A program made the position numbers and the translations under genes. The notes beneath the pieces are model-generated. The model did not search any database. It was not told where the DNA came from and saw only the letters and a program-made list of their open reading frames with translations. This document shows positions 43,983-52,268 of a DNA stretch of 64,000 nucleotides, one piece after another (position 1 is the stretch's first letter; each line of letters begins with the position of its first letter). The stretch spans positions 1,164,778 to 1,228,777 of the forward strand of contig NZ_JAGKTC010000001.1 of the NCBI RefSeq assembly GCF_017939625.1. Direction: 5' to 3'. The stretch comes from Pseudoxanthomonas helianthi (GTDB lineage Bacteria; Pseudomonadota; Gammaproteobacteria; Xanthomonadales; Xanthomonadaceae).

Positions 43983-44384
43983 TCAGTTCGGATTCAATAC
44001 CAGTCCGCCGAGCCGTATCAGGTTGCTTTCGCGACTGGTCGGAATGGGGAGCAGCGTAACCTTGGCGCGGATTTCGTCCTCATCGAGGATGGCTCGCCCG
44101 CTGTCTTCATCGAGCGCGCTTCGAGGCACGAATAGCTGAATGGCGCGCGTGTACGCGCTGTGGCTGCCGTCGAACGTGGTCGTTGCGTCGTAGATCGTGC
44201 GCAGCGCGTCGTCGGTGCCGTCGCCGGGCGTATCGTCGCCGATCAGTTCGCAAACCTCGCGGTAGTGCTGCCCTGTCGCGAGGTCGTGGCTGCTGGCGGC
44301 GACCGTATAGCCGACGTACACGCTTACGTTGTCGCTGTTCGCGACGGGGGTGATGGTCAAATTGACGGCTTGGACCGATGCCAT
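43983..44384 (-). CDS. Hypothetical beta-rich protein
   Basis: A 133-residue, acidic, mostly beta protein (VNLTITPVANSDNVSVYVGYTVA..., AIQLFVPRSALDEDSGRAI, EIRAKVTLLPIPTS). No signal peptide, Cys only in VCELIG, no family recognised. GGAG precedes the ATG (44384). Convergent with phhA. Confidence 0.6.
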   Translation of the reverse strand: MASVQAVNLTITPVANSDNVSVYVGYTVAASSHDLATGQHYREVCELIGDDTPGDGTDDALRTIYDATTTFDGSHSAYTRAIQLFVPRSALDEDSGRAILDEDEIRAKVTLLPIPTSRESNLIRLGGLVLNPN

Positions 44385-44410
44385 GGGATGCTCCTTGTCT
44401 CCGGATGAAT

Positions 44411-44428
44411 CCGGGCCGTTCGGCCCGG
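44411..44428. terminator. GC hairpin downstream of the ABC-2 exporter operon
   Basis: Perfect stem CCGGGCC/GGCCCGG around GTTC, 66 nt past the permease stop on the minus strand, without a T-tract. Possible transcript-end stabiliser. Confidence 0.35.
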
Positions 44429-44493
44429 GCGACCCCCTGTCATCTGGAACAACGTCGCCACGGAATCACTGCGGCCACTTCCCGCACCCTGCT

Positions 44494-45303
44494 TCAGCTG
44501 CGCAGGCCGGCGCCCTTCTTCAGCAGCCACAGGCCCACCGCCGCCAGTGCGACGACAAAGCCGAGCATCAACGCGTACGCCACCCAAAGCGGCACGTCGC
44601 TCTGGCCGAGCAAGCCGTAGCGGAACGCGTTGACCATGTAGAAGATCGGGTTGGCGTGGGTCGCCGCTTCGGCCCAGGCGGGCAACAGCTTGACCGAATA
44701 GAACACGCCGCCGAGATAGGTCAGCGGAGTCAGGATGAAGGTCGGCACGATGGCGATGTCGTCGAACTTCTTCGCCAACGCGGCGTTGACGAAGCCGGCT
44801 AGCGAGAAGATCGTCGCGCCCAGCAACACCGTGCTCAGGGTGACCAGCGGATGCGGCACGCGCACCTTGGTGAAGAACATCGCGATGACCAGCACGATGG
44901 CGCCGACCATCAGCCCGCGCAGCACCGCGCCGGCGACGTAACCGCCCAGGATCACCCAGTTCGGCATCGGGCTGACCAGCATTTCCTCGATGTGGCGGCC
45001 GAACTTGGCGCCGAAGAAACTGGAGCTGATGTTGCCGTAGCTGTTCTGGATCACGCTCATCATCACCAGGCCCGGCACGATGAACTCCATGTAGCTGAAG
45101 CCGCCCATGTCGCCGATGCGGCTGCCGATCAGGCCGCCGAAAATCAGGAAATACAGGGTCATGGTGATCGCCGGCGGCACCAGGGTCTGGCCCCAGATGC
45201 GCAGGATGCGGTTGACCTCGCGGCGCACGATGGTACCCAGCGCGACCAGGTTCTTCTGCCCGGTGGTCTGGCTGGCGGTCAGGGTTTCGGTGGTCGAGTT
45301 CAC
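44494..45303 (-). CDS. ABC-2 type transporter permease (YadH-like)
   Basis: A 269-residue protein with six helices and the ABC-2 pattern FLIFGGLIGSRIGDMGGFSYMEFIVPGLVMMSVI, given here by its ends at about residues 52-86, then FGRHIEEMLVSPMPNW and LTPLTYLGGVFYSV. Starts at GTG (45303), overlapping the ATPase stop by 4 nt (GTGA). Forms a half-exporter with the preceding ATPase. Probable substrates are drugs or envelope polysaccharide or lipid; unknown. Confidence 0.92.
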   Translation of the reverse strand: MNSTTETLTASQTTGQKNLVALGTIVRREVNRILRIWGQTLVPPAITMTLYFLIFGGLIGSRIGDMGGFSYMEFIVPGLVMMSVIQNSYGNISSSFFGAKFGRHIEEMLVSPMPNWVILGGYVAGAVLRGLMVGAIVLVIAMFFTKVRVPHPLVTLSTVLLGATIFSLAGFVNAALAKKFDDIAIVPTFILTPLTYLGGVFYSVKLLPAWAEAATHANPIFYMVNAFRYGLLGQSDVPLWVAYALMLGFVVALAAVGLWLLKKGAGLRS

Positions 45304-46250
45304 GCTGCCTTCTCCTCGTTGCCGGTCAGGCGCACGAACAATTCCTCCAGCCGGTTGGACTTGGTGCGCATCGAACGCACGCGGATGCCGGCATCGTTCA
45401 ACGCGGCGAACACGCTGTTCAGGTCCATCGCCCGTGGCATCTCCACGTCCAGCGTGTGGTGATCGGCGGCAACCAGGGTGGTGCCTTCGATCGCCGGCAG
45501 TTGGGCCGGCAATTGGCCGTCGATGTCGAACAGGAAGCCTTCGACGTCGAGCTTGGCCAGCAGCGCCTTCATCGGCCCCTGCTCGACGATGGTGCCGCGG
45601 TCGATGATCGCCAGGTTGCGGCACAGGCTTTCGGCTTCTTCCAGGTAGTGCGTGGTCAGGATGATCGTGGTGCCGGCGGCGTTGATCTCCTTCAGCACCT
45701 TCCACATGTCGCGGCGGATCTCGATGTCGACGCCGGCGGTGGGTTCGTCGAGGATCAGCAGCCGCGGGCGGGTCATCATCGCCCGCGCGATCATCAGCCG
45801 GCGCTTCATGCCGCCGGACAGGGTGCGGCTCATCACGCCGGCCTTTTCCCACAGGCGCGCGCGCTTGAGTTCCTCTTCGGCACGCACCAGCGCCTCGGCG
45901 CGGGGGATGCCGTAGAAACCGGCGTAGTTGACCAGGATGTCGAGCGGCTTCTCGAACAGGTTGAAGTTGATCTCCTGCGGCACCAGGCCGAGCAGGCGCA
46001 TCGCCGCATCGCGGTGTCTCGACAGGTCGACGTCGAATACCTTGACCTCGCCCGAGCTCTTGTTGACCAGGGAGCTGACGATGCCGATGAGTGTGGACTT
46101 GCCGGCGCCATTGGGGCCGAGCAGGGCGAAGAAGTCCCCGGGCGCGACCTGCAGCGACACGCCCTTCAGGGCGGTGGTGCCGTTGTCGTAGGTCTTGCGC
46201 AGGTCGGTGATGGAAAGGGCGGGGGCTGAAGCAGCGGCGAGGGAAGCCAT
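45300..46250 (-). CDS. ABC transporter ATP-binding protein (YadG/CcmA-like)
   Basis: A 316-residue ATPase with Walker A GPNGAGKST, signature RTLSGGMKRRLMIARAM, Walker B RLLILDEPTAGVD and switch His LTTHYLEEAE. A C-terminal regulatory extension of about 90 residues (VEGFLFDIDGQLPAQLP...) is typical of ABC-2 exporter ATPases. The ATG at 46250 gives the family-length N-terminus (PALSITDLRKTYDNG). Co-translated with the permease; divergent from the ferredoxin reductase gene. Confidence 0.93.
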   Translation of the reverse strand: MASLAAASAPALSITDLRKTYDNGTTALKGVSLQVAPGDFFALLGPNGAGKSTLIGIVSSLVNKSSGEVKVFDVDLSRHRDAAMRLLGLVPQEINFNLFEKPLDILVNYAGFYGIPRAEALVRAEEELKRARLWEKAGVMSRTLSGGMKRRLMIARAMMTRPRLLILDEPTAGVDIEIRRDMWKVLKEINAAGTTIILTTHYLEEAESLCRNLAIIDRGTIVEQGPMKALLAKLDVEGFLFDIDGQLPAQLPAIEGTTLVAADHHTLDVEMPRAMDLNSVFAALNDAGIRVRSMRTKSNRLEELFVRLTGNEEKAA

Positions 46251-46355
46251 GTGGTGCCTTGTGGCGCGGCGCGTGCGCAGAAGCGTCGGAAGGTGCGCGG
46301 GCTTATTATAGGCGTCCCGCCGGGCCGGACCCGGCACCAGACCGTTCCATTCGCC

Positions 46356-47108
46356 TTGGCTATCGTCCAATTCCCGCTGCGCCTGGTTTCGCGGCGCATG
46401 CTGGCGCCCAGCGTCGGCCACTATGCATTCTCCCGGGCCGACGGCCAGCCGCTGGACTTCGTCCCGGGCCAGTTCATCCAGGTGCATTTCCATTACGCCG
46501 ACGGCACCGCGACCAAGCGCAGCTATTCGCTGGCGACGATCCATGACCACGCGCTGGGCCCGGGCGAGCAGGTCGAGATCGCGGTCAGCTTCGTGGCCGG
46601 CGGCGCGGCGACCGCGCTGTTCGAGAACCTGCCCGAAGGCGGCGAGATCCAGGCCAGCGGCCCGTACGGTCGCTTCTGCCTGATGCCCGGCGACAGCAAC
46701 CGACGCTACCTACTGATCGCCACCGGCACCGGCGTGACGCCGTACCGGGCGATGTTGCCGCAGATCGAAAAACTGATCGGCGAACGCGGAATCGAAGTGG
46801 TGGTGCTGCAGGGCGCACGCACGCCGGTCGAGTTGCTGTACGGCGACGAGTTCCGCGCGTTCGCCGACGCTCATTCGAGTTTCCGCTACGTGCCTTGCCT
46901 GTCGCGCGAAATGCCGTCGAACCCGCACCCCGATGTGCGCCACGGCTACGTGCAGCAGCACCTGGCCGAGTTCGCGCCGAACCCGGAAACGGACATCGCC
47001 TACCTGTGCGGCAATCCGAACATGGTCGATGCGTGTTTCGAGTCGTTGAAGGAAGCGGGCCTGCCGGTTCCGCAGATTCGTCGCGAGAAGTACGTCAGCA
47101 GCAAGTGA
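46356..47108 (+). CDS. fpr: Ferredoxin-NADP+ reductase
   Basis: A 250-residue flavoprotein. FAD-binding R-x-Y-S is in TKRSYSLAT, the phosphate-binding loop follows, NADP(H)-binding GTGVTPYRAM and the C-terminal CGNPNMVDACFESL complete the fold. It exchanges electrons between NADPH and ferredoxin or flavodoxin. The domain begins FPLRLVSRRML, so TTG at 46356 is the best start; ATG at 46398 would cut into the first strand. Confidence 0.88.
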   Translation: MAIVQFPLRLVSRRMLAPSVGHYAFSRADGQPLDFVPGQFIQVHFHYADGTATKRSYSLATIHDHALGPGEQVEIAVSFVAGGAATALFENLPEGGEIQASGPYGRFCLMPGDSNRRYLLIATGTGVTPYRAMLPQIEKLIGERGIEVVVLQGARTPVELLYGDEFRAFADAHSSFRYVPCLSREMPSNPHPDVRHGYVQQHLAEFAPNPETDIAYLCGNPNMVDACFESLKEAGLPVPQIRREKYVSSK

Positions 47109-47135
47109 TGGGGACGGCTGTGGCCGCCTTGCAGG

Positions 47136-47750
47136 TCAGCGGTCCCGCGTAATGCTCTTCGGTAGATCGAACGTGCCTTCCGGCAACGTGCGGTAGTCGA
47201 CCGATTGCACTTGCCATTCCTGCGGCAGGCCGGCGCCGGTTTCGCCGCGGTAGAACAACACCAGGCCGGTTTCCACATCCAGCCACATGTCGCCACGGCT
47301 GGTGAGGCCGGGGCCGGTATTGCGGGTGAAGCGGTAGCGCCAATGGCGGGCGTTCTGTCCGGCGACCAGTCCCGGGCCCTGCGATTGGCAGTTCGCGAAC
47401 ATGCCTTGTCCCGAGCAGGGCGCTTGGGGATCGAATACCAGCGGCCAGCGCGCTTTCAAGGCCGGTAATGCCGCGCCCTTCGCATCGACGATCCAGCCCG
47501 GCTGGCCATCTCCGGGCAACAGCAGGCGGTAGGCCTTGCCGGCGGCGTCGCTGAAATCGATGCGCAACGCATCTTCACGGAAGTACACGGTTACCGGTTC
47601 CAGCTTTCCGCGTGGCGTGGCTCGGGTCAGCGGACCCAGCTGGTTGGTCATCACTTGGGCGACGCCTTCCGTGGACGATTGCGCATGGGCAACCGCGGCG
47701 CAGACGCATGCCGCCAGGACCAGACCACGACGAGCCAAGCGGCGGCGCAT
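47136..47750 (-). CDS. Secreted protein of unknown function, last gene of the Tad locus
   Basis: A 204-residue protein with a signal peptide (RGLVLAACVCAAVAHAQ) and a beta-rich mature region with two Cys (CSGQGMFANC) likely disulfide-bonded. MWLDVETGLVLFYRGETG resembles strands of outer-membrane or LolA-like proteins, but no family is recognised. Its ATG overlaps the TadE stop by 1 nt (TGATG), tying it to pilus assembly. Confidence 0.72.
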   Translation of the reverse strand: MRRRLARRGLVLAACVCAAVAHAQSSTEGVAQVMTNQLGPLTRATPRGKLEPVTVYFREDALRIDFSDAAGKAYRLLLPGDGQPGWIVDAKGAALPALKARWPLVFDPQAPCSGQGMFANCQSQGPGLVAGQNARHWRYRFTRNTGPGLTSRGDMWLDVETGLVLFYRGETGAGLPQEWQVQSVDYRTLPEGTFDLPKSITRDR

Positions 47751-48418
47751 CAGTGGTCCAGGTTGCGGGTTTCGTAGATCGGCGACTGCATGCGCACAAT
47801 GGCGTAGGACTCGATCGGCAAGCGGTCGGTGATCGGGTTCAACGGCGAACCTTCGAAGGTGCCCGACTTCAGGTATTCCGACTTGCCCTTGAGCACCCAG
47901 CTGACGAACGGCACCACCAGCGGGGCCTGGTAGGTCACCCGAATCTTCAGGATGTTGGCATCCTGCACGCTGACGCCGCTGCGGCCAACGCTGTCGCTGC
48001 GGAATGCGAGGCTGTCGTTGGGCAAGGCATACTGGCCGTTGTACTGCTTTTCCTTGTGCTCATTCCATGCGGAACGGGTTGGATTGATCACTTCGACCTT
48101 TCCGAACAGCGCCATCTCGGCCTTTGCTTTGAGATAGGCGGTTTCCAATTCGGTCATCGACGTCTTGTGCGCGAACAGCGGGGTCATGCCGCGCGCCAGC
48201 CCGTTCTTCATCTCACTCTTGTCGGCGCCGTGAACTGCGCCCGCACGTGCCGCTTCCAATGCCGCGTAGTCCAGCGTCGCCTTGATCCGGTACAGCAACA
48301 CGAATTGGACGATGGACAGGATCAGGAACAGCAGCACCGGCGCGGCGATGATGAACTCGACCATCGATTGTCCGCCGACATCGCGGCGCGGGTTGTACGA
48401 ACGAAGACGAGGGCTCAT
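47750..48418 (-). CDS. TadE-like pseudopilin/assembly protein
   Basis: A 222-residue protein with TadE signature GQSMVEFIIAAPVLLFLILS near the N-terminus (single membrane helix after a basic leader, with the pseudopilin Glu) and a periplasmic domain of about 170 residues. TadE-type proteins act as minor pseudopilins of Tad/Flp pili. GGAGGAG precedes the ATG. It lies 26 nt after the DUF192 gene. Confidence 0.88.
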   Translation of the reverse strand: MSPRLRSYNPRRDVGGQSMVEFIIAAPVLLFLILSIVQFVLLYRIKATLDYAALEAARAGAVHGADKSEMKNGLARGMTPLFAHKTSMTELETAYLKAKAEMALFGKVEVINPTRSAWNEHKEKQYNGQYALPNDSLAFRSDSVGRSGVSVQDANILKIRVTYQAPLVVPFVSWVLKGKSEYLKSGTFEGSPLNPITDRLPIESYAIVRMQSPIYETRNLDH

Positions 48419-48444
48419 GCGGTTCTCTCCTCCGGCCAGCGCAC

Positions 48445-48798
48445 TCACGCCGGCCGCCATGTCCAGGTTTCGCCGATTTCGGGCTGCAGCGCGTCCAGCG
48501 CGCCGCCATGCAACTCGACCACCGTCTGCGCGCCGCGACACGCCGCCGCACGCCACGGCGCCACGTGGCGACGCACGCCGCACACGCGCTGCCTGGCGTC
48601 CAGGAACACCAGATCCAGCGGATAGGTCATGCCCAGCGTGTGCACGCTGGCGCACGGCTTGATCACCAATGCCTGCGAACCATCGCGGGCCAGTGGCGCG
48701 CGCAACAGCAGCCCGCGCAGGCGCTGCCACCAACGATCGGCCATCCAGACCTGCTCGATGGCCGGTTTGTTTCCGCGCTGGATGCTGCCTGTCCTCAC
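48445..48798 (-). CDS. DUF192 protein within the Tad operon
   Basis: A 117-residue DUF192 domain: WQRLRGLLLRAP, VIKPCASVHTLGMTYPLDLVF with the conserved C..VHT.GM..P.D, and VVELHGGALDALQPEIGETW. It has no cleavable signal, whereas many DUF192 proteins are exported. Starts at GTG 48798, overlapping the tadC stop by 4 nt. Biochemical function unknown. Confidence 0.88.
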   Translation of the reverse strand: MRTGSIQRGNKPAIEQVWMADRWWQRLRGLLLRAPLARDGSQALVIKPCASVHTLGMTYPLDLVFLDARQRVCGVRRHVAPWRAAACRGAQTVVELHGGALDALQPEIGETWTWRPA

Positions 48799-49685
48799 AG
48801 GATGCCTTCCTCCAGCATCTTCAGATAGATGAAGTAGCCGATGAACAGGAAGATCAGCGGGAAGAAGAACATCACCAGCGGGAACATCATCTTCACCGGC
48901 GCTTCCAGCGCCAGCTTCTCCGCGCGCAGGAAGCGCTCCTCGCGTCGCTGGCCGGCCTGCGCACGCAAGGTTTCGCTGAGGTTGGCGCCGACCTTGTCGG
49001 CCTGGATCAGCGCACTGGTGAAGTTGGTGATCTGCGAGATGTCCATGCGCTCGGCCATGCGCTTCAGCGCTTCCGAACGCGGCAGGCCGGCACGCAGGTC
49101 GCGCAGCATGCGCGAGAACTCCTGCGACAGCGCTCCCGGCGGTCCCTTCGCGACCGCCTGTTCGATGCCGCCGGTGACGTTGAGGCCGGCTTCCACCGAC
49201 ATGGTGATGAAGTCGAGGTACACCGGCAGGTCGCGCACCACCGCGCGCTGGCGCAGCTTGCGCCGCTCTCCGAGCCAGAGCATCGGATACAACCAACCGA
49301 GCACGCCACCGAAGACCAGGCACATGAAGCCGGCGCCAATGCCCAGCTTGCCCAGCATCAGCGTGCACAGCAGGAAGAACGCGGCGACGATGCCCGCGCT
49401 GACCAGGCGCAAGCCGTAGAACTCTTCCGGGGTCAGCGTGTAGTCCTGTCCCGCCGCCTGCAACTGGCGGTGGGTCTGTTCCATCTGCGTCACCTTCAAC
49501 CGTGGCGCGATCCAGCGGGTCGTCACCGTCACCAACGGCCAGATCAACTGCATGATCCGCGGCAGTGGGTCGTAGTAGGTGCGGTCCTCAACTTCGACTT
49601 CGCGCAGCGCGCCGCGCGTGCCCATCACCACCAGCAGCACGGCGCCAGCGGCGAGCAAAGCGAAAATGACAAGCATCCAGGTCAT
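48795..49685 (-). CDS. tadC: Tad pilus inner-membrane platform protein TadC
   Basis: A 296-residue GspF-type protein. Hydrophobic segments flank the T2SSF domain YLDFITMSVEAGLNVTGGIEQAV ... FTSALIQADKVGANLSETLR. The C-terminal pair of helices ends FLFIGYFIYLKML. With TadB it forms the platform that couples the TadA motor to pilin insertion. ATG overlaps the tadB stop by 4 nt. Confidence 0.93.
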   Translation of the reverse strand: MTWMLVIFALLAAGAVLLVVMGTRGALREVEVEDRTYYDPLPRIMQLIWPLVTVTTRWIAPRLKVTQMEQTHRQLQAAGQDYTLTPEEFYGLRLVSAGIVAAFFLLCTLMLGKLGIGAGFMCLVFGGVLGWLYPMLWLGERRKLRQRAVVRDLPVYLDFITMSVEAGLNVTGGIEQAVAKGPPGALSQEFSRMLRDLRAGLPRSEALKRMAERMDISQITNFTSALIQADKVGANLSETLRAQAGQRREERFLRAEKLALEAPVKMMFPLVMFFFPLIFLFIGYFIYLKMLEEGIL

Positions 49686-50530
49686 ACGTCGATCGTCATG
49701 ATCTTGCGGCACATGCGGTAGCCCAAGTACTCCATCACCACGCAGATGGCGATCACCAGCCAGCCGTGCCAGGTATGGAACATCGGCTGCATGGTGCTGG
49801 AGTACATGAAGGTCAGGTAGCCGATCAGGAACACCGGCAACATCGCCATCACGATGCCCTGCAGCCGGCCTTGCGAGGTCAGGGCCTTGACCTTGTTCTC
49901 CATGATCAAGCGCCGGCGCAGGGTTTCGGCCAGCGTGGCCAGGGTCTCGGCCAGGTTGCCGCCGACTTCGCGGGAAATGTTCACCGCGGACACGAACAGC
50001 TTGGCGTCGACGATAGGCACGCGGTCGCTGAAATGCTCCAGCGCCTCTTCCGTGCGCACGCCCAGGTGCTGTTCGCGAAGCACCAACGCCAGTTCCTGCG
50101 CCAGCGGCGGCTGGCCGTCATGCACCAGCACTTCCATCGCCGGAGCGAAGCCGACGCCAGCGCGCAGGCTGCCAGACAGCATCTGCAACGCATCGGGCAA
50201 CTGCTCCTGGATCTTGTCGATGCGCCTCTGCTTCATCCACGCATAGACCTTGCGCGGCAGGAACGCGAGCAGCGCCGCCAGCAGCAGCGCGATGATCAGG
50301 CTGCCGGTGACGAACCACACCAGCAACGGCACCACCACCAGCAGCACGGCGTTGAATAGGAACAGCTGGGTGGTGTCCATGAACAGGAACATATCGGACA
50401 GGTTCAGCCGCGCCTGGTCGACGAAGTTCTCGCGATAACGGTCCCAAAAACGCGCACCGGCGCGCACCGCTAGCAGCGCGCCGAGCAGGAAGCAGACGAA
50501 CAACACCGCGCCGAGCAGCCAGGCACCCAT
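49682..50530 (-). CDS. tadB: Tad pilus inner-membrane platform protein TadB
   Basis: A 282-residue GspF-type protein with the T2SSF core LPDALQMLSGSLRAGVGFAPAMEVL and LFVSAVNISREVGGNLAETLATLAETLRRR (given here by its ends, about residues 180-210). Two N-terminal and two C-terminal hydrophobic stretches. Its ATG shares one base with the tadA stop (TGATG). Confidence 0.93.
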   Translation of the reverse strand: MGAWLLGAVLFVCFLLGALLAVRAGARFWDRYRENFVDQARLNLSDMFLFMDTTQLFLFNAVLLVVVPLLVWFVTGSLIIALLLAALLAFLPRKVYAWMKQRRIDKIQEQLPDALQMLSGSLRAGVGFAPAMEVLVHDGQPPLAQELALVLREQHLGVRTEEALEHFSDRVPIVDAKLFVSAVNISREVGGNLAETLATLAETLRRRLIMENKVKALTSQGRLQGIVMAMLPVFLIGYLTFMYSSTMQPMFHTWHGWLVIAICVVMEYLGYRMCRKIMTIDV

Positions 50531-52263
50531 CAGTTGCCCCCATTCGTGTTGCGGAAGATGCCCAGGTCGACCGGCACCCCGCGTTCGGCTAGGCCTTCGT
50601 AGAACTCCGGCACGGCGCCGGTGGCGATGAAATTGCCGGCGACCTTGCCATCCGGCCCGTGGTAGGTGGTCGGCTTGAACAGGAATACGTCCTGCAACTG
50701 GATCGTGCCGCTCTCGATGCCGGTGACTTCGGTGATGTGGCTGACCTTGCGCGATCCGCACGGGTAGCGGCGCTGGTGCACGATCAGGTTCACCGCCGAA
50801 GCGATCTGCTCGCGCACCACGGTCATCGGCAGGTCCATGCCGGCCATCATCACCATTACCTCGAGGCGCGACAGCGTCTCGCGCGGATTGTTGGCGTGCG
50901 CAGTGGTCAGCGAGCCTTCGTGGCCGGTGTTCATCGCCTGCAGCATGTCCAGGCTTTCGCCGCCGCGGCACTCGCCGACGACGATGCGGTCGGGACGCAT
51001 GCGCAACGCGTTCTTGACCAGGTCGCGGATGGTGATCTGGCCCTTGCCCTCGGTGTTGGCGGGACGCGCTTCCAGCGCCACCAGGTTGGGCTGGACCAGT
51101 TTCAGTTCGGCGGCGTCCTCGATGGTCACCACCCGGTCGCCGTCGGGGATGAAGTTCGACAGGATGTTCAACAGGGTGGTCTTGCCCGAGCCGGTGCCGC
51201 CGGATACCACGATGTTCATGCGCTCGCGCACGGCCATGGTCAGGAATTCGAGCATGCGCTCGTCCAGGGAACCGAACTTCAGCAGGTCTTCGCCCAGCAG
51301 GCGGCGCTTGGCGAACTTGCGGATGCTGATGCTGGGTCCACGCAATGCCACCGGAGGGATGACGGCGTTGACGCGCGAGCCATCCTTCAGGCGCGCATCG
51401 ACCAATGGCGAGCTTTCGTCGATGCGCCGACCCAGCGGAGTGACGATGCGCTCGATCGCGGCCAGCGCCGCGCGCTCGCTGGTGAACACCACCTGCGAAC
51501 GCTCGATGCGCCCGGCGCGCTCGATGAAGATCTCGTCGTGCGCGTTGACCATGATCTCGGTGACGCTGTTGTCCTCGATCAGGTCCTCCAACGGCCCCAG
51601 CCCGATCGCCTCGTCCAGCACTTCCTTGGCCAGCCGGCGCGGGTTGATGTATTTGGGCAGGTCGCGGAAATCGCGTTCCAGGATCTCGTTGATCAGGTTG
51701 ATGGTGGTGTCGCGCAGCTGCTGATCGCCCATGCTGCGCACGTCGACGCGGCGCAGGTCGAGCTGGCGAACCAGCGCGGCATGCACCTTGCTGCGCCACG
51801 CATTGATGTCGGGACGCACGTCTTCGCTGCGTGCAAGCTCGGTGTTCTCGGCGGCGGGTTCGGCAGGAGGGGGCGCCGTTCTCACCGCTTCGACCGGCTG
51901 GATTGCGGCCGCCGGCGCGGCTTTGCCGTTGGCCGCCTTCCTGTGGGACATGGCGCCGTCGTTCGCCGCATTGGAGTTGGTGACCTGCAGGGTGTAGTCG
52001 CCGATGCGCACCTCGTCGGCCTTGCCGATCGGACCATGTTTCGAGGTCACCCGCGTGCCGTTCACCGTGATCGGCGCCTTGCCGCCCAGTGACAGGATGT
52101 AGACGCCGTCGTCCTCGCTGATCAGCGAAGCGTGCTTGCTGGCGATGGACCAGCCCTGCAGCATGACCAGGTTGGCGTCGTCGCGGCCGATCCCGCATTC
52201 GCGGTGCATGCATTGCACCGAGCGCGGGTCACGGCCAGGGGCGTTGATCACTACGTTGAACAT
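50530..52263 (-). CDS. tadA: FHA-domain-fused TadA/CpaF secretion ATPase
   Basis: A 577-residue protein, about 120 longer than usual TadA. Residues 1-95 form an FHA phosphothreonine-binding domain (GRDDANLVML, SIASKHASLISEDDG, ITVNGTRV). An Ala/Pro linker (about 105-145) joins it to the CpaF ATPase: LDEAIGLGPLEDLIEDNSVTEIMVN (by its ends), Walker A SGGTGSGKTT, the Asp box VTIEDAAELKL, Walker B MRPDRIVVGECRGGE and His box TGHEGSLTTAHANNP. It drives Flp pilus polymerisation; the FHA part may recruit phosphorylated partners. Confidence 0.94.
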   Translation of the reverse strand: MFNVVINAPGRDPRSVQCMHRECGIGRDDANLVMLQGWSIASKHASLISEDDGVYILSLGGKAPITVNGTRVTSKHGPIGKADEVRIGDYTLQVTNSNAANDGAMSHRKAANGKAAPAAAIQPVEAVRTAPPPAEPAAENTELARSEDVRPDINAWRSKVHAALVRQLDLRRVDVRSMGDQQLRDTTINLINEILERDFRDLPKYINPRRLAKEVLDEAIGLGPLEDLIEDNSVTEIMVNAHDEIFIERAGRIERSQVVFTSERAALAAIERIVTPLGRRIDESSPLVDARLKDGSRVNAVIPPVALRGPSISIRKFAKRRLLGEDLLKFGSLDERMLEFLTMAVRERMNIVVSGGTGSGKTTLLNILSNFIPDGDRVVTIEDAAELKLVQPNLVALEARPANTEGKGQITIRDLVKNALRMRPDRIVVGECRGGESLDMLQAMNTGHEGSLTTAHANNPRETLSRLEVMVMMAGMDLPMTVVREQIASAVNLIVHQRRYPCGSRKVSHITEVTGIESGTIQLQDVFLFKPTTYHGPDGKVAGNFIATGAVPEFYEGLAERGVPVDLGIFRNTNGGN

Positions 52264-52268
52264 CGGCG

